From positions 1 to 8,473 of the forward strand of contig CALKUG010000430.1 of NCBI GenBank assembly GCA_937996765.1: DNA of 8,473 nt, given 5' to 3'. The translations under genes were made by a program, and so were the position numbers. This DNA comes from an uncultured Ignavibacteria bacterium (GTDB lineage Bacteria; Bacteroidota; Ignavibacteria; Ignavibacteriales; Ignavibacteriaceae). This document shows positions 1-7,415 of this stretch, in pieces. The number at the start of each line of letters is the position of its first letter. Position 1 is the first letter of the stretch. The notes under the pieces are model-generated. The model worked only from the letters and a program-made list of their open reading frames with translations, had not been told where the DNA came from and did not search any database.

Positions 1-185
1 CCATTTTGCTTAATTAAACGATAATTTTGCTTCGTAACATCAAGTTTCCAAATGCGGCCGCCAATAATTGATGTATCTGAATGTTTGATCAAACTTTTTT
101 GCACCTCGTCTAATAACTCATTTTCAGAATTAAACGTGCCTGAAGTAAAACTTTCAATCAGCTTATTTAAGTGTTTGTAATACAT
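1..185 (-). CDS. N-terminal fragment of an unidentified protein, possibly a GAF-type sensor
   Basis: A reading frame starts at ATG 183-185 and runs without a stop off the left edge, giving 61 complete residues that begin MYYKHLNKLIESF. The start is forced: the in-frame TAG of the upstream DUF4032 gene lies 15 nt away and no other start codon lies between them. The ribosome site is weak (AGAGA about 13 nt upstream), so coupling to the preceding gene is likely. The N-terminal half looks helical. The end of the fragment (IIGGRIWKLDV, then YRLIKQNG) resembles the opening strands of a GAF-type sensor domain, as found in front of serine phosphatase (SpoIIE/PP2C) or histidine kinase modules. That resemblance comes from general pattern memory only. 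The gene is real by context, but its function is unassigned because the catalytic part is outside the window. Confidence 0.6.
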   Translation of the reverse strand, partial: MYYKHLNKLIESFTSGTFNSENELLDEVQKSLIKHSDTSIIGGRIWKLDVTKQNYRLIKQN

Positions 186-200
186 ATGGTTGTAGCGTCT

Positions 201-1403
201 CTACTTTTTGGGCAATAATTTATAAAATATCTCAGCCAGTTTCTGAAGGAGTGGTTTTTCAGCTGTGTTTTTGTAAAGCCCTGAATAAGAGAGAATTGCA
301 ACATCAATTCCCACATCTTCACCTTTTTGCTGACTCAAATAATATTTATGTGTCATTATCTCAACGAATAAACTACCCGCAGATTTAAATGCGAAATAGT
401 CAAATACTCTGAGCTTATCAAACTCAGCCAAAATGGGTTTAAATATGGTTTCAACCCAATCCTTCGCTGCTTCAGGCATCGGGATTTCTTTTCCGGCTCT
501 CTCACTTAAATACCACTTGTGTTCTTTTATTTGGGTGTAAATACTTGAAAGAGATTCTGCATCTTTAACCGAAATAAAATATTTGCGAACTGAGAGATTC
601 GTTTCCTGCTCAAATTCATCACTTAGCTTTAAAAACTCGCAAAATGCGTAGTATTTGTTTTTAATATAGTGTTTTTCGTTCTCGGGCGAACTCTCTTCCG
701 AAACTACGCCCGAAATTCTTAAATCTTCATGAATCCATTCCATTGATTCAAAAAAGAAATCCAGTTCTTCATCTACCATACTATCCGACATTGCGGGTAA
801 AAACTCAACAGTTTCAGCATCTGCAAGCATTGCTTTTAACTCAGTTCTTGTTCTTCCGCTTTCATCTCTGATTTTAAAGAACCTGACTAACAGGTTTGCT
901 AAAGATGCATCACCCCAGTAAATGTTGTTTTTGTGTAAAATTGCAAAAAGCTCTGCAACTGCATCCCATATCAAACGTTTATTCTCTTCTTTAAAACGCC
1001 ATCTGTAAAGCATTGAGTCGGGTATTGCTCGTTCTTCAAGTACGGTTATGACATGGACTAAATTATCGCTTTCATACACATATCCCATGGGTGTTTTAAC
1101 TTCAATGGGTGGTTTTTCGGTAACTACATAACCAACCGGAAGTAATGTATGAATACCTAAAGAAAGAATTTTGTGGTAATTGTTCACCTCTGCAATAGCA
1201 GCACGTTCTGTAGTCTCTTTTATTGCAAACGAGAAACGATTTCGTTTAACAAACCGTACTTCATGCCTACTTAAGCCTTTTCTAAAATCAAGGAATCTGA
1301 CACCATGAGACTCCCACTCCGAAAGTGGAAGATACCATGGTAAATCAACCAATTCTTTGTAATAGGTTGGGTAAACTGAAAAGGTAACTTTTAATAGATT
1401 CAT
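201..1403 (-). CDS. Kinase-like protein of the DUF4032 family (lipopolysaccharide-kinase-like fold)
   Basis: A complete 400-residue protein. The N-terminal 200 residues carry a protein-kinase-like or Kdo/WaaP-like layout: AIKE with the ATP-anchoring Lys62, a possible partner Glu72, a catalytic loop WGDASLANLL with Asp165 and Asn170, and ADAE with metal-binding Asp195 in place of DFG. The LPWYLPLSEW opening (21-30), the GLSRHEVRFV stretch (43-52) and the C-terminal HKWYLSERAGKEIP segment (295-308) match what I recall of DUF4032 proteins, best known from Actinobacteria. All residues needed for phosphotransfer appear present, so it may be an active kinase, but no substrate is known to me. There is no signal peptide or membrane segment, so it is probably cytoplasmic. 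Its ATG overlaps the M64 gene stop by 4 nt (ATGA), and no clear Shine-Dalgarno site precedes it, which suggests translation by re-initiation. Family call fairly sure; function unknown. Confidence 0.85.
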   Translation of the reverse strand: MNLLKVTFSVYPTYYKELVDLPWYLPLSEWESHGVRFLDFRKGLSRHEVRFVKRNRFSFAIKETTERAAIAEVNNYHKILSLGIHTLLPVGYVVTEKPPIEVKTPMGYVYESDNLVHVITVLEERAIPDSMLYRWRFKEENKRLIWDAVAELFAILHKNNIYWGDASLANLLVRFFKIRDESGRTRTELKAMLADAETVEFLPAMSDSMVDEELDFFFESMEWIHEDLRISGVVSEESSPENEKHYIKNKYYAFCEFLKLSDEFEQETNLSVRKYFISVKDAESLSSIYTQIKEHKWYLSERAGKEIPMPEAAKDWVETIFKPILAEFDKLRVFDYFAFKSAGSLFVEIMTHKYYLSQQKGEDVGIDVAILSYSGLYKNTAEKPLLQKLAEIFYKLLPKK

Positions 1404-2674
1404 TTGGTATAAAAATCAATCATTAATTCAATCGCTGATTTACAAACCGGACAAAAATTATCCACTGAAATTGTTTTCATTGAACAATCTTGTTTTGGTC
1501 TAAAAACTCCCTTAGCAACATATCCGCCACCTTCAAACGCTCCTACAGTTTCATTATATTTTTCAATTGCATGTGTGGGAATTGGTGTTGAATTATCAAC
1601 TAAGTGATTCCATTTTTTGCTAAAATCTTTTAGAGTTGTGATATTTGGCTCCAGTGGCTCTATATCCTTCGAATAGAAATCATTGTACGCGGTTTCGCTA
1701 TCGTAATATTCATCAGCTAAGAATGCGAATCCATGACCAAATTCATGAGTGATTAGATATTCTTGATGCTCTTTATTTGTAGTTGCTATCGAATAGAAAT
1801 TATAAATTGCACCACCACCGTATTTATCGGTGTTTGCTAAAATGTATATTTGGTCACAGGGGGCATTTGCTGCCAAATCTCTCACGGCTTGATAGTCGGG
1901 AGTCATTAAATATCGCTCAACATCAAAAGTATAAAACGATGTATTAGCAACTGTGTTTCTCCATACGGTATCAGCTGGAATATCTGTTCCACTATTTTTT
2001 GAGTAAGCATTAATAAGCCAAATATTGAATTTGTCGCGATTTTCTTTATACGGACTCGAACCTAAAAGATGCTCTCTAAATTCTTCTGCATCCTGCCTTA
2101 ATTTTGCAGTATCTGCCTCTCTGTAGCCCTCAGGAATAAGAACAACATCTACTTTGGTTGCAGGGTCACCGTTGAACAGCAACTTTGAGTTTCTAAACAC
2201 AACATTTTGTTGTTTTCGGATAAAATAATCATTAGGATTAACTTCTTTCTCAAATTGAAGTATTGGCTGATGATTATTATCTCTCTCAAATAATTTTATT
2301 ACGGAAATTTTTCTGGGGAAAGGCATAACGACCGATTCACCAAAACTTCTGTTTGTAATTTTTGCTTCGTTTGTTGTCTGCCATTCGTGAAATAGCGTTG
2401 AGTATGTTCTTGAATATAGTAATTTTGAGGATTCTTTGTCATAAAGCTCAACAATATACCTGCCATATTTGAAAGTATCTATCAAATTAACACGAGACCC
2501 TCCCCAAAATCTTTCTTCAATAAACTCATTAAAGTATATTGATACTGTTTTATCATTCCCTGCTCTCGCATAATCCATACGAAGCGTTTTGCCTTCGAAC
2601 CACGTGTCAAAATGCGTTTGAGAGTATAAAGCTATTTGAAGTGTAAAAAGTGTAAAAACTAAAAGCTTCTTCAT
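1400..2674 (-). CDS. Secreted zinc metallopeptidase, family M64 (IgA-peptidase-like)
   Basis: A complete 424-residue protein with an N-terminal signal peptide: MKK, a hydrophobic stretch 4-16, and probable cleavage near the YSQ at 17-19. It should therefore be exported. Residues from about 25 to 145 form a beta-rich domain like the N-terminal domain of M64 peptidases. The catalytic domain follows, with the zinc motif HEFGHGFAFLADEY at 310-323: ligands His310 and His314, catalytic Glu311, and probable third ligand Asp321. A Cys-Ser-Met turn (397-399) and a CPVC pair (408-411) close the domain, as is usual for the family. M64 is named after an IgA-cleaving Clostridium enzyme, but most members in environmental bacteria have unknown substrates, so the IgA label should not be taken literally. 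The ATG shares one base with the pyrE stop (TAATG). A good AAGGAG site sits 9 nt upstream (complement of 2684-2689), inside the end of pyrE. Confidence 0.9.
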   Translation of the reverse strand: MKKLLVFTLFTLQIALYSQTHFDTWFEGKTLRMDYARAGNDKTVSIYFNEFIEERFWGGSRVNLIDTFKYGRYIVELYDKESSKLLYSRTYSTLFHEWQTTNEAKITNRSFGESVVMPFPRKISVIKLFERDNNHQPILQFEKEVNPNDYFIRKQQNVVFRNSKLLFNGDPATKVDVVLIPEGYREADTAKLRQDAEEFREHLLGSSPYKENRDKFNIWLINAYSKNSGTDIPADTVWRNTVANTSFYTFDVERYLMTPDYQAVRDLAANAPCDQIYILANTDKYGGGAIYNFYSIATTNKEHQEYLITHEFGHGFAFLADEYYDSETAYNDFYSKDIEPLEPNITTLKDFSKKWNHLVDNSTPIPTHAIEKYNETVGAFEGGGYVAKGVFRPKQDCSMKTISVDNFCPVCKSAIELMIDFYTK

Positions 2675-3246
2675 TACTTGATACTCCTTGAACCTGGTTT
2701 ATAGGGAATGCTTCCCGATTTGCACATCGGGCAATCATCTTTCTCATAAGCAACCACACTCAATGAAACTGTTGCTTTTTGTGCTATTCCGAAATCTACT
2801 TTACCGTTACTTCTATCCACAATATAACCTACACCACATGGTATCGCCCCGGCTTGTTTTACTATGTCTATTACTTCAAACACTGAGCCACCGGTTGTAA
2901 CCACATCTTCGCACACCAAAACTCTTTCTCCAGGTTGCAGAGTAAAACCTCTGCGAAGAACCATTGCACCATTTTCTCGCTCTGAGAAAATGCTTCGTGC
3001 TCCTAACAACCGAGCTACTTCCTGTCCAACAACTATTCCCCCAACAGCAGGAGCAATAACCGTTTCGATATTTTGATCTCTAAAAGCATCTGCCAAAATA
3101 GTGCAAAATTTTTCTGCATAACGAGGGTGTTGTAATACCTTTGCACATTGAAAATACTGGTCGCTGTGTTTGCCTGAAGTTAACAAAAAATGCCCTGAAA
3201 GTAAGGCCTCTGTTTCTTTAAAATATTCGAGTAACTCGTTGTTCAT
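2674..3246 (-). CDS. pyrE: Orotate phosphoribosyltransferase
   Basis: A complete 190-residue enzyme that joins orotate to PRPP to give orotidine 5'-phosphate, the fifth step of de novo UMP synthesis in the cytoplasm. The signature PRPP-binding loop VLVCEDVVTTGGSV is at 109-122. The substrate-contacting TSGKHSDQY stretch is at 23-31, and IAPAVGGIVVGQEVA (64-78) is the conserved region before it. The C-terminus has a CPMC pair (172-175) followed by KPGSR, typical of the shorter bacterial OPRT subgroup rather than the E. coli type. The start codon has an AGGA 8 nt upstream that overlaps the TAG stop of the PCD gene (10-nt gap), which fits a co-transcribed, coupled pair. No other pyr gene is in the window and no attenuator or PyrR-type leader is visible. 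Confidence 0.96.
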   Translation of the reverse strand: MNNELLEYFKETEALLSGHFLLTSGKHSDQYFQCAKVLQHPRYAEKFCTILADAFRDQNIETVIAPAVGGIVVGQEVARLLGARSIFSERENGAMVLRRGFTLQPGERVLVCEDVVTTGGSVFEVIDIVKQAGAIPCGVGYIVDRSNGKVDFGIAQKATVSLSVVAYEKDDCPMCKSGSIPYKPGSRSIK

Positions 3247-3256
3247 CCTCTGTTTC

Positions 3257-3541
3257 CTAACTTAAAAGTGTATCAACAAATTGTGCAAGCTTAAAATCTT
3301 TTTCTGTAACTCCGCCCTGACTGTGTGTAGTTACTGCAACTTTAACTTTGTTGTAATCAAAAAGCAAAAGATCGGGATGATGATCTAATGACTCGGCTTT
3401 TGCAGCAATTTTATTTACGAAATCAACACAGCTCATAAAATCGGGGAGTTGAATCGTGCGAATTAAATGCCTATCCTCGTAGTTCCATTTTTTAAGAGAA
3501 CTAAGATGAACCATAACTTCGTGATCTGACATTGAAGGCAT
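3257..3541 (-). CDS. Pterin-4a-carbinolamine dehydratase (PCD/DCoH family)
   Basis: A complete 94-residue protein of typical family length. It carries the full PCD signature: Glu50, then HHP at 54-56, Tyr63, the VTTHSQGGVT segment with His73, and Asp82 in KDFKLA. His54, His55 and His73 are the expected catalytic histidines. The family dehydrates 4a-hydroxytetrahydrobiopterin to recycle the cofactor of aromatic amino-acid hydroxylases. Some bacterial copies sit in genomes without such a hydroxylase and have been linked to molybdopterin or folate metabolism. No phenylalanine hydroxylase or molybdenum-cofactor gene is in this window, so the partner pathway stays open. I chose the first Met because AAAAAGGA lies about 6 nt upstream; Met4 (ATG ending at 3532) is a less likely alternative. 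It is the first gene of the leftward operon, just downstream of the clpC terminator. Confidence 0.94.
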   Translation of the reverse strand: MPSMSDHEVMVHLSSLKKWNYEDRHLIRTIQLPDFMSCVDFVNKIAAKAESLDHHPDLLLFDYNKVKVAVTTHSQGGVTEKDFKLAQFVDTLLS

Positions 3542-3579
3542 AATATTCCTTTTTAAAATATTGTAGAGAATTGTTTGTC

Positions 3580-3611
3580 CAAAGATAAGAGTAAGGAGGT
3601 AAGTTTCTTAA
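3580..3611 (-). promoter_or_regulatory. Candidate promoter of the PCD-pyrE-M64-DUF4032 operon
   Basis: Reading leftward, TTAAGA (complement of 3606-3611) is followed after 18 nt by TATCTT (complement of 3582-3587). Each matches the sigma-70 consensus at four of six positions. The downstream element extended by two bases reads TATCTTTG, which also fits the Bacteroidota -7 consensus TAnnTTTG, although no TTTG lies at the usual distance upstream. The predicted start near 3574 would leave a leader of about 30 nt. The position is sensible: a strong terminator lies immediately upstream, so this operon needs its own promoter here. The motif match itself is weak. Confidence 0.3.
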
Positions 3612-3621
3612 TACTTTTCAT

Positions 3622-3653
3622 AAAAAACAAAAGGCCGGTCACCCGGCCTTTTG
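3622..3653 (-). terminator. Intrinsic (Rho-independent) terminator of clpC
   Basis: A perfect 11-bp stem with a 4-nt loop lies at 3628-3653: CAAAAGGCCGG pairs with CCGGCCTTTTG around TCAC. Read leftward, the stem is followed directly by six T residues (complement of 3622-3627). It starts 16 nt past the clpC stop codon, so it ends clpC transcription and insulates the PCD operon. In the rightward direction the stem is followed only by ATTAAAA, so termination that way would be weaker. Confidence 0.93.
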
Positions 3654-3669
3654 ATTAAAAGAGTATCTT

Positions 3670-6159
3670 TTAGTCCTTAGTTATTTCTTCGATGGTATTC
3701 TCATCGAGAAAAACTAAATGATCTGTTTTCTCGAAATGTTTGGCAACAATTCTCGAACCTTCTTTGAATGTCCCTCTGAGAATCTCCTCCGAAAGTGGAT
3801 CCTCAATATATTGCTGAATTGCTCTGCGCAACGGTCTTGCTCCATATTTTGGGTCAAATCCCTTTTCAGCAACAAATTGTTTAGCACTTTCATCGAGAGT
3901 AAGGACCATTTTATGCTCTTGAATATTCTTGAAGAGTTTCACTAACTCAACAGTAATTATCTGAATAATATCTTCCATTGTCAGTGAACGGAAAACGATA
4001 GTATCATCCAAACGATTGATAAACTCAGGATTAAACAAACGTTTAACTGCTTCATCAATGGTATTTTTCATATTAGTGTATTGGTCATCAGCGCCTTGGG
4101 TAAAACCGTACGAGCCAGTAGCGCGAACTTCTTTAGCACCAATGTTCGATGTCATAATTATAATGGTGTTCTTAAAGTCAACTTTCCTGCCGAGACTATC
4201 AGTTAACACACCTTCATCAAGAACTTGCAATAACAAACCAAATACATCGGGATGAGCTTTTTCAATTTCATCAAAAAGAACTACCGAGTAAGGTTTTCTG
4301 CGTACTTTTTCAGTAAGCTGACCACCTTCTTCGTATCCCACATATCCGGGAGGCGCTCCAACCAAACGTGACACCGCAAATTTTTCCATATACTCACTCA
4401 TATCAATTTTGATAAGTGAGTTTTCTGAATCAAAAAGATACTTAGCAAGTGCCTTACACAGCTCAGTTTTGCCAACACCGGTTGGGCCCAAAAAGATAAA
4501 GCTACCAATTGGGCGATTAGGGTTTTTTAAACCTGCTCTGCTACGGCGAATTGCTTTAGAGAGTAACTCTACCGCTGCATCTTGACCAATAATCATTTTC
4601 TTCAAAGAATCTGCCATGTTGAGCAATTTATCTGACTCAGTTTGTGCAACACGATTAACCGGAATACCGGTCATCATGGAAACAACGGTAGCAATATCCT
4701 CTTCCGAAACATCAAAAACGAGGTCTCTTGAGCGTATATCCCATTCTTTTTTGGCATCCTCAAGTTCCTGATTCAGTCTGCGTTCATCATCGCGTAAGCG
4801 AGCGGCTTCTTCAAAATCCTGACGTTTTACAACTGATGCCTTTTCGGATTTAATTTTATCAATCTCTTCCTCAAGGGCTACAATTTCAGGTGGCACTTCA
4901 AAGTTTTTCATGTGCACGCGCGAGCCGGCTTCATCAAGAACGTCTATTGCTTTATCGGGCAAATGTCTATCTGTAATATATCTGGAACTTAATTTAACAG
5001 CCGATTCGATAGCATCTTTATCGTATCTTACATGGTGATGCTCTTCGTATTTCAATTTAATTTGAGTTAAGATTTGAATTGTTTCATCGTAACTTGGCGG
5101 TTCAACCATTACCTTTTGAAATCTACGGTCCAGCGCACCATCTGTTTCGATAAACTTACGGTATTCATCCAAAGTTGTTGCTCCAATGCACTGTATATCA
5201 CCGCGAGCGAGTGCTGGTTTGAACATATTGGAGGCATCTAACGAACCTGATGCTCCACCGGCACCAACTATGGTATGCAATTCATCAATAAAAAGAATAA
5301 CGTCTTTTGCCTTTTCCAATTCAGTCATAAGAGCCTTCATACGCTCCTCGAACTGTCCGCGATATTTTGTTCCGGCAACAAGTCCGGCTAAATCTAAGGT
5401 AACAACTCTTTTTTCTTGCAGAATACGAGGAACTTTTTTATCCATAATTCGTATGGCGAGGCCTTCGGCTATTGCAGTTTTACCAACACCTGGCTCTCCG
5501 ATTAGAACCGGATTATTCTTTTTTCTTCTGCTTAATATCTGAGCTACGCGCTCTATCTCTTTTTCACGACCTACTACTGGGTCGAGTTTGTCATCGATAG
5601 CTAATTTTGTTAAATCTCTGCCAAAATTATCTAAAACCGGGGTTTTAGTTTTTTCAGGCTTGCGTTCACCACCTGGTTGTGAAGAGGAACCTGCAGGAGA
5701 TTTTGAACCTTCTTTATTATCCTTTTGGCTGAGAATTTCATTAAGTTGCGAGCGCACCGCTTCATAGGAAACACCAAACTGCTGGAGCAGCTGTGTGGCT
5801 AAGTTTTCTTCGTCACGCAAAATAGAAAGCAACAAATGCTCAGTTCCCAATGCATCAGCTTTATAAATTTTTGCCTCAATATTGGTAATCTTGAGTACTT
5901 TTTCTGCTTGTTTTGTTAGAGGGATATTACCAATAGTTAAAGTACCACCTGTTGAGCGTACTGATTCTTCTATGGTCCTCTTTAAACGCGCTAAATCGCA
6001 ACCTAAGTTTTTAAGTATTTTTACGGAAACACTCTGACCTTCTCGAATAAGCCCAAGTAATAAATGCTCTGTCCCAATATAATCGTGACCTAATCTCAGG
6101 GCTTCCTCTCTACTAAGGCGAATTACCGTAGTCAAACCATCTGTGAAATTTCCATCCAT
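3670..6159 (-). CDS. clpC: ClpC-type AAA+ unfoldase, ATP-dependent Clp protease ATP-binding subunit
   Basis: A complete 829-residue class I Clp/HSP100 ATPase that unfolds proteins and feeds them to the ClpP peptidase in the cytoplasm. Two Clp N-terminal repeats span about 1-145 ([18 protein letters not shown] at 24-41, and a second [14 protein letters not shown]). A low-complexity Ser/Gly/Lys linker covers about 146-172. The first AAA+ module has Walker A GEPGVGKT (221-228) and Walker B ILFIDE (288-293). The short ClpC middle domain with a UVR-like stretch ([20 protein letters not shown]) begins near 445; its length separates ClpC from ClpB, which has a much longer one. The second module has GPTGVGKT (558-565), Walker B VVLFDE (626-631), INRLDD with arginine finger Arg716, and sensor-2 GARPLRR (773-779). 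A YGF tripeptide at 684-686 sits where ClpC proteins carry the ClpP-docking [LIV]GF loop. The ATG has an AGG about 7 nt upstream. Nothing appears broken or missing. It is transcribed divergently from floA and ends in a strong terminator. Confidence 0.97.
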   Translation of the reverse strand: MDGNFTDGLTTVIRLSREEALRLGHDYIGTEHLLLGLIREGQSVSVKILKNLGCDLARLKRTIEESVRSTGGTLTIGNIPLTKQAEKVLKITNIEAKIYKADALGTEHLLLSILRDEENLATQLLQQFGVSYEAVRSQLNEILSQKDNKEGSKSPAGSSSQPGGERKPEKTKTPVLDNFGRDLTKLAIDDKLDPVVGREKEIERVAQILSRRKKNNPVLIGEPGVGKTAIAEGLAIRIMDKKVPRILQEKRVVTLDLAGLVAGTKYRGQFEERMKALMTELEKAKDVILFIDELHTIVGAGGASGSLDASNMFKPALARGDIQCIGATTLDEYRKFIETDGALDRRFQKVMVEPPSYDETIQILTQIKLKYEEHHHVRYDKDAIESAVKLSSRYITDRHLPDKAIDVLDEAGSRVHMKNFEVPPEIVALEEEIDKIKSEKASVVKRQDFEEAARLRDDERRLNQELEDAKKEWDIRSRDLVFDVSEEDIATVVSMMTGIPVNRVAQTESDKLLNMADSLKKMIIGQDAAVELLSKAIRRSRAGLKNPNRPIGSFIFLGPTGVGKTELCKALAKYLFDSENSLIKIDMSEYMEKFAVSRLVGAPPGYVGYEEGGQLTEKVRRKPYSVVLFDEIEKAHPDVFGLLLQVLDEGVLTDSLGRKVDFKNTIIIMTSNIGAKEVRATGSYGFTQGADDQYTNMKNTIDEAVKRLFNPEFINRLDDTIVFRSLTMEDIIQIITVELVKLFKNIQEHKMVLTLDESAKQFVAEKGFDPKYGARPLRRAIQQYIEDPLSEEILRGTFKEGSRIVAKHFEKTDHLVFLDENTIEEITKD

Positions 6160-6198
6160 TTTAATACCTATTATTAACTCTTTTCAAATTCAGTAATG

Positions 6199-6227
6199 AA
6201 TATACCAATAGAAATACCATACTGCAA
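6199..6227 (-). promoter_or_regulatory. Candidate clpC promoter
   Basis: Reading leftward, TTGCAG (complement of 6222-6227) is followed after exactly 17 nt by TATATT (complement of 6199-6204). The -10 element matches sigma-70 at five of six positions. The -35 element keeps only the TTG core. A start near 6192 would give a leader of about 32 nt before the clpC ATG. No CIRCE or CtsR heat-shock operator is visible near it. This is a motif-level prediction in AT-rich DNA. Confidence 0.35.
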
Positions 6228-6275
6228 GAGCGAAAATGTTCGCATTGAATTTCTTTTTGTATAAGAGTATTAACA

Positions 6276-6321
6276 AGCAATGTTTTCAAATAATTCATAC
6301 GAATTAAGGGAGTACATTGTT
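6276..6321. repeat. Imperfect 46-bp inverted repeat in the clpC-floA divergent intergenic region
   Basis: A perfect inner dyad, TAATTC-ATAC-GAATTA (6291-6306), and an outer pair, CAATGT (6278-6283) with ACATTG (6314-6319), share exactly the same centre between 6298 and 6299. Over the 21-position arms, 15 positions are complementary, two more could be G-U pairs in RNA, and four mismatch. The element lies near the middle of the 254-bp gap (6160-6413), upstream of both genes, where an operator or a leader hairpin could act. The rest of the gap holds the candidate clpC promoter, the floA ribosome site and AT-rich DNA; no clear floA promoter could be picked out. Confidence 0.45.
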
Positions 6322-6413
6322 CCGAAATGATTATATTTGAGGTATCTTGAAACAAACCTTATGTCTTGATTGTTTAAATATAAAATCACGATTCATTTTA
6401 ACAAGGAGTAACT

Positions 6414-7415
6414 ATGGAATTGTTAGCAGGGATGTCAGTCCTTCTGATAATATTTTTCTTTATTTTCCTTATGATTTTGCTCTATTTCGTACCGATAGGA
6501 TTATGGATAAGTGCAATTTCGTCGGGTGTACGCGTACGCATATTCAGAGATTTGGTAGGAATGCGCTTACGTAAAGTGCCTCCTCATTCAATTATTCGCA
6601 GTATGATTACAGCCACTAAGGCAGGTATTCCACTCGAAATGTCGAAGGTTGAAGCTCACTACCTTGCAGGTGGTAATGTAGAACGCGTTGTGAATGCATT
6701 AGTATCTGCAGATAAAGCTAACCTCAACTTAACTTTTGAACGCGCAACTGCAATTGATTTAGCGGGACGCGACGTACTTGAAGCTGTCAAAATGTCAGTA
6801 ATTCCCAAAGTTATCGAAACCCCTCTTGTAGCGGCGATGGCAAAAGATGGTATCCAATTAAAGGCAATTGCTCGTATAACCGTTCGCGCTAATATCGATA
6901 GATTAGTTGGTGGAGCCGGAGAGGCAACCATTTTAGCTCGTGTTGGTGAGGGTATAGTTTCTACCATTGGTTCGAGTGAATCGCACAAGGGTGTGTTAGA
7001 AAATCCTGATTCCATTTCTAAAGTAGTGCTTGCTAAAGGTTTGGACGCAGGAACCGCATTTGAAATTTTGTCTATTGATATAGCAGATGTTGATGTAGGT
7101 TCTAATATCGGAGCTAAACTGCAAGCAGACCAAGCACAAGCTGATCTTCAAATTGCAAGAGCTCGTGCAGAAGAAAGACGTGCTGCAGCCGTTGCATTTG
7201 AACAAGAAATGATTGCCGAAGTTGCTCGTATGCGCGCTAAAGTGATTGAAGCTGAGGCGGAAGTACCAAAAGCAATTTCTGAGGCTTTTAGAAGCGGTAA
7301 TCTCGGAATCATGGATTATTACAAAATGAACAACATTAAAGCCGATACCGATATGAGAAATTCAATCGCAAAACCCGATGAAAATAAGGGTAAACAAGAT
7401 GGTAACAACAGCTGA
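6414..7415 (+). CDS. floA: Flotillin-like protein FloA (SPFH domain)
   Basis: A complete 333-residue membrane scaffold protein that organises functional membrane microdomains; in Bacillus the homologue is YqfA/FloA. A hydrophobic N-terminal segment spans about 8-35. The SPFH region follows, with the conserved stretches [20 protein letters not shown] (69-88) and then [28 protein letters not shown], and [20 protein letters not shown] (157-176). An Ala/Glu/Arg-rich coiled coil, including [20 protein letters not shown] (240-259), drives oligomerisation. The charged tail [10 protein letters not shown] is poorly conserved. The length is close to the roughly 330 residues usual for FloA. The start has an excellent AAGGAG (6403-6408) 5 nt upstream. 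FloA genes often neighbour an NfeD-type gene; here the next gene instead encodes an unrelated single-pass membrane protein that overlaps floA by 17 nt. Confidence 0.96.
   Translation: MELLAGMSVLLIIFFFIFLMILLYFVPIGLWISAISSGVRVRIFRDLVGMRLRKVPPHSIIRSMITATKAGIPLEMSKVEAHYLAGGNVERVVNALVSADKANLNLTFERATAIDLAGRDVLEAVKMSVIPKVIETPLVAAMAKDGIQLKAIARITVRANIDRLVGGAGEATILARVGEGIVSTIGSSESHKGVLENPDSISKVVLAKGLDAGTAFEILSIDIADVDVGSNIGAKLQADQAQADLQIARARAEERRAAAVAFEQEMIAEVARMRAKVIEAEAEVPKAISEAFRSGNLGIMDYYKMNNIKADTDMRNSIAKPDENKGKQDGNNS

Noticed and set aside
54..61. NotI-type 8-mer GCGGCCGC near the left edge, which could hint at a cloning vector junction
   Set aside because: The reading frame continues smoothly through it, encoding part of the GGR stretch, and no vector-like sequence surrounds it. 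It is a chance site.
3593..3600. Perfect Shine-Dalgarno-like AAGGAGGT on the plus strand
   Set aside because: No start codon or open frame follows at a usable distance, and the surrounding region is the leader of the leftward PCD operon.
5186..5542. 118-codon plus-strand frame inside clpC, and a similar 118-codon minus-strand frame inside floA (6659-7015)
   Set aside because: Both lie wholly opposite strongly conserved coding sequence (the clpC first AAA+ module and the floA SPFH domain) and have shadow-like compositions with no recognisable motifs.
6332..6339. TATATTTG upstream of floA, matching the Bacteroidota -7 element TAnnTTTG
   Set aside because: The only nearby upstream TTG is 12 nt away rather than about 19-21, so no complete promoter can be built from it.
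6161..6355. 64-codon open frame on the minus strand upstream of clpC
   Set aside because: It lies in the divergent promoter region, has no ribosome site or recognisable domain, and overlaps the candidate clpC promoter and the inverted repeat. It is most likely a chance frame in AT-rich DNA.
6160..6413. Possible heat-shock operators (CIRCE or CtsR-type) controlling clpC
   Set aside because: I looked for TTAGCACTC-N9-GAGTGCTAA and for the tandem heptad of CtsR on both strands and found neither.
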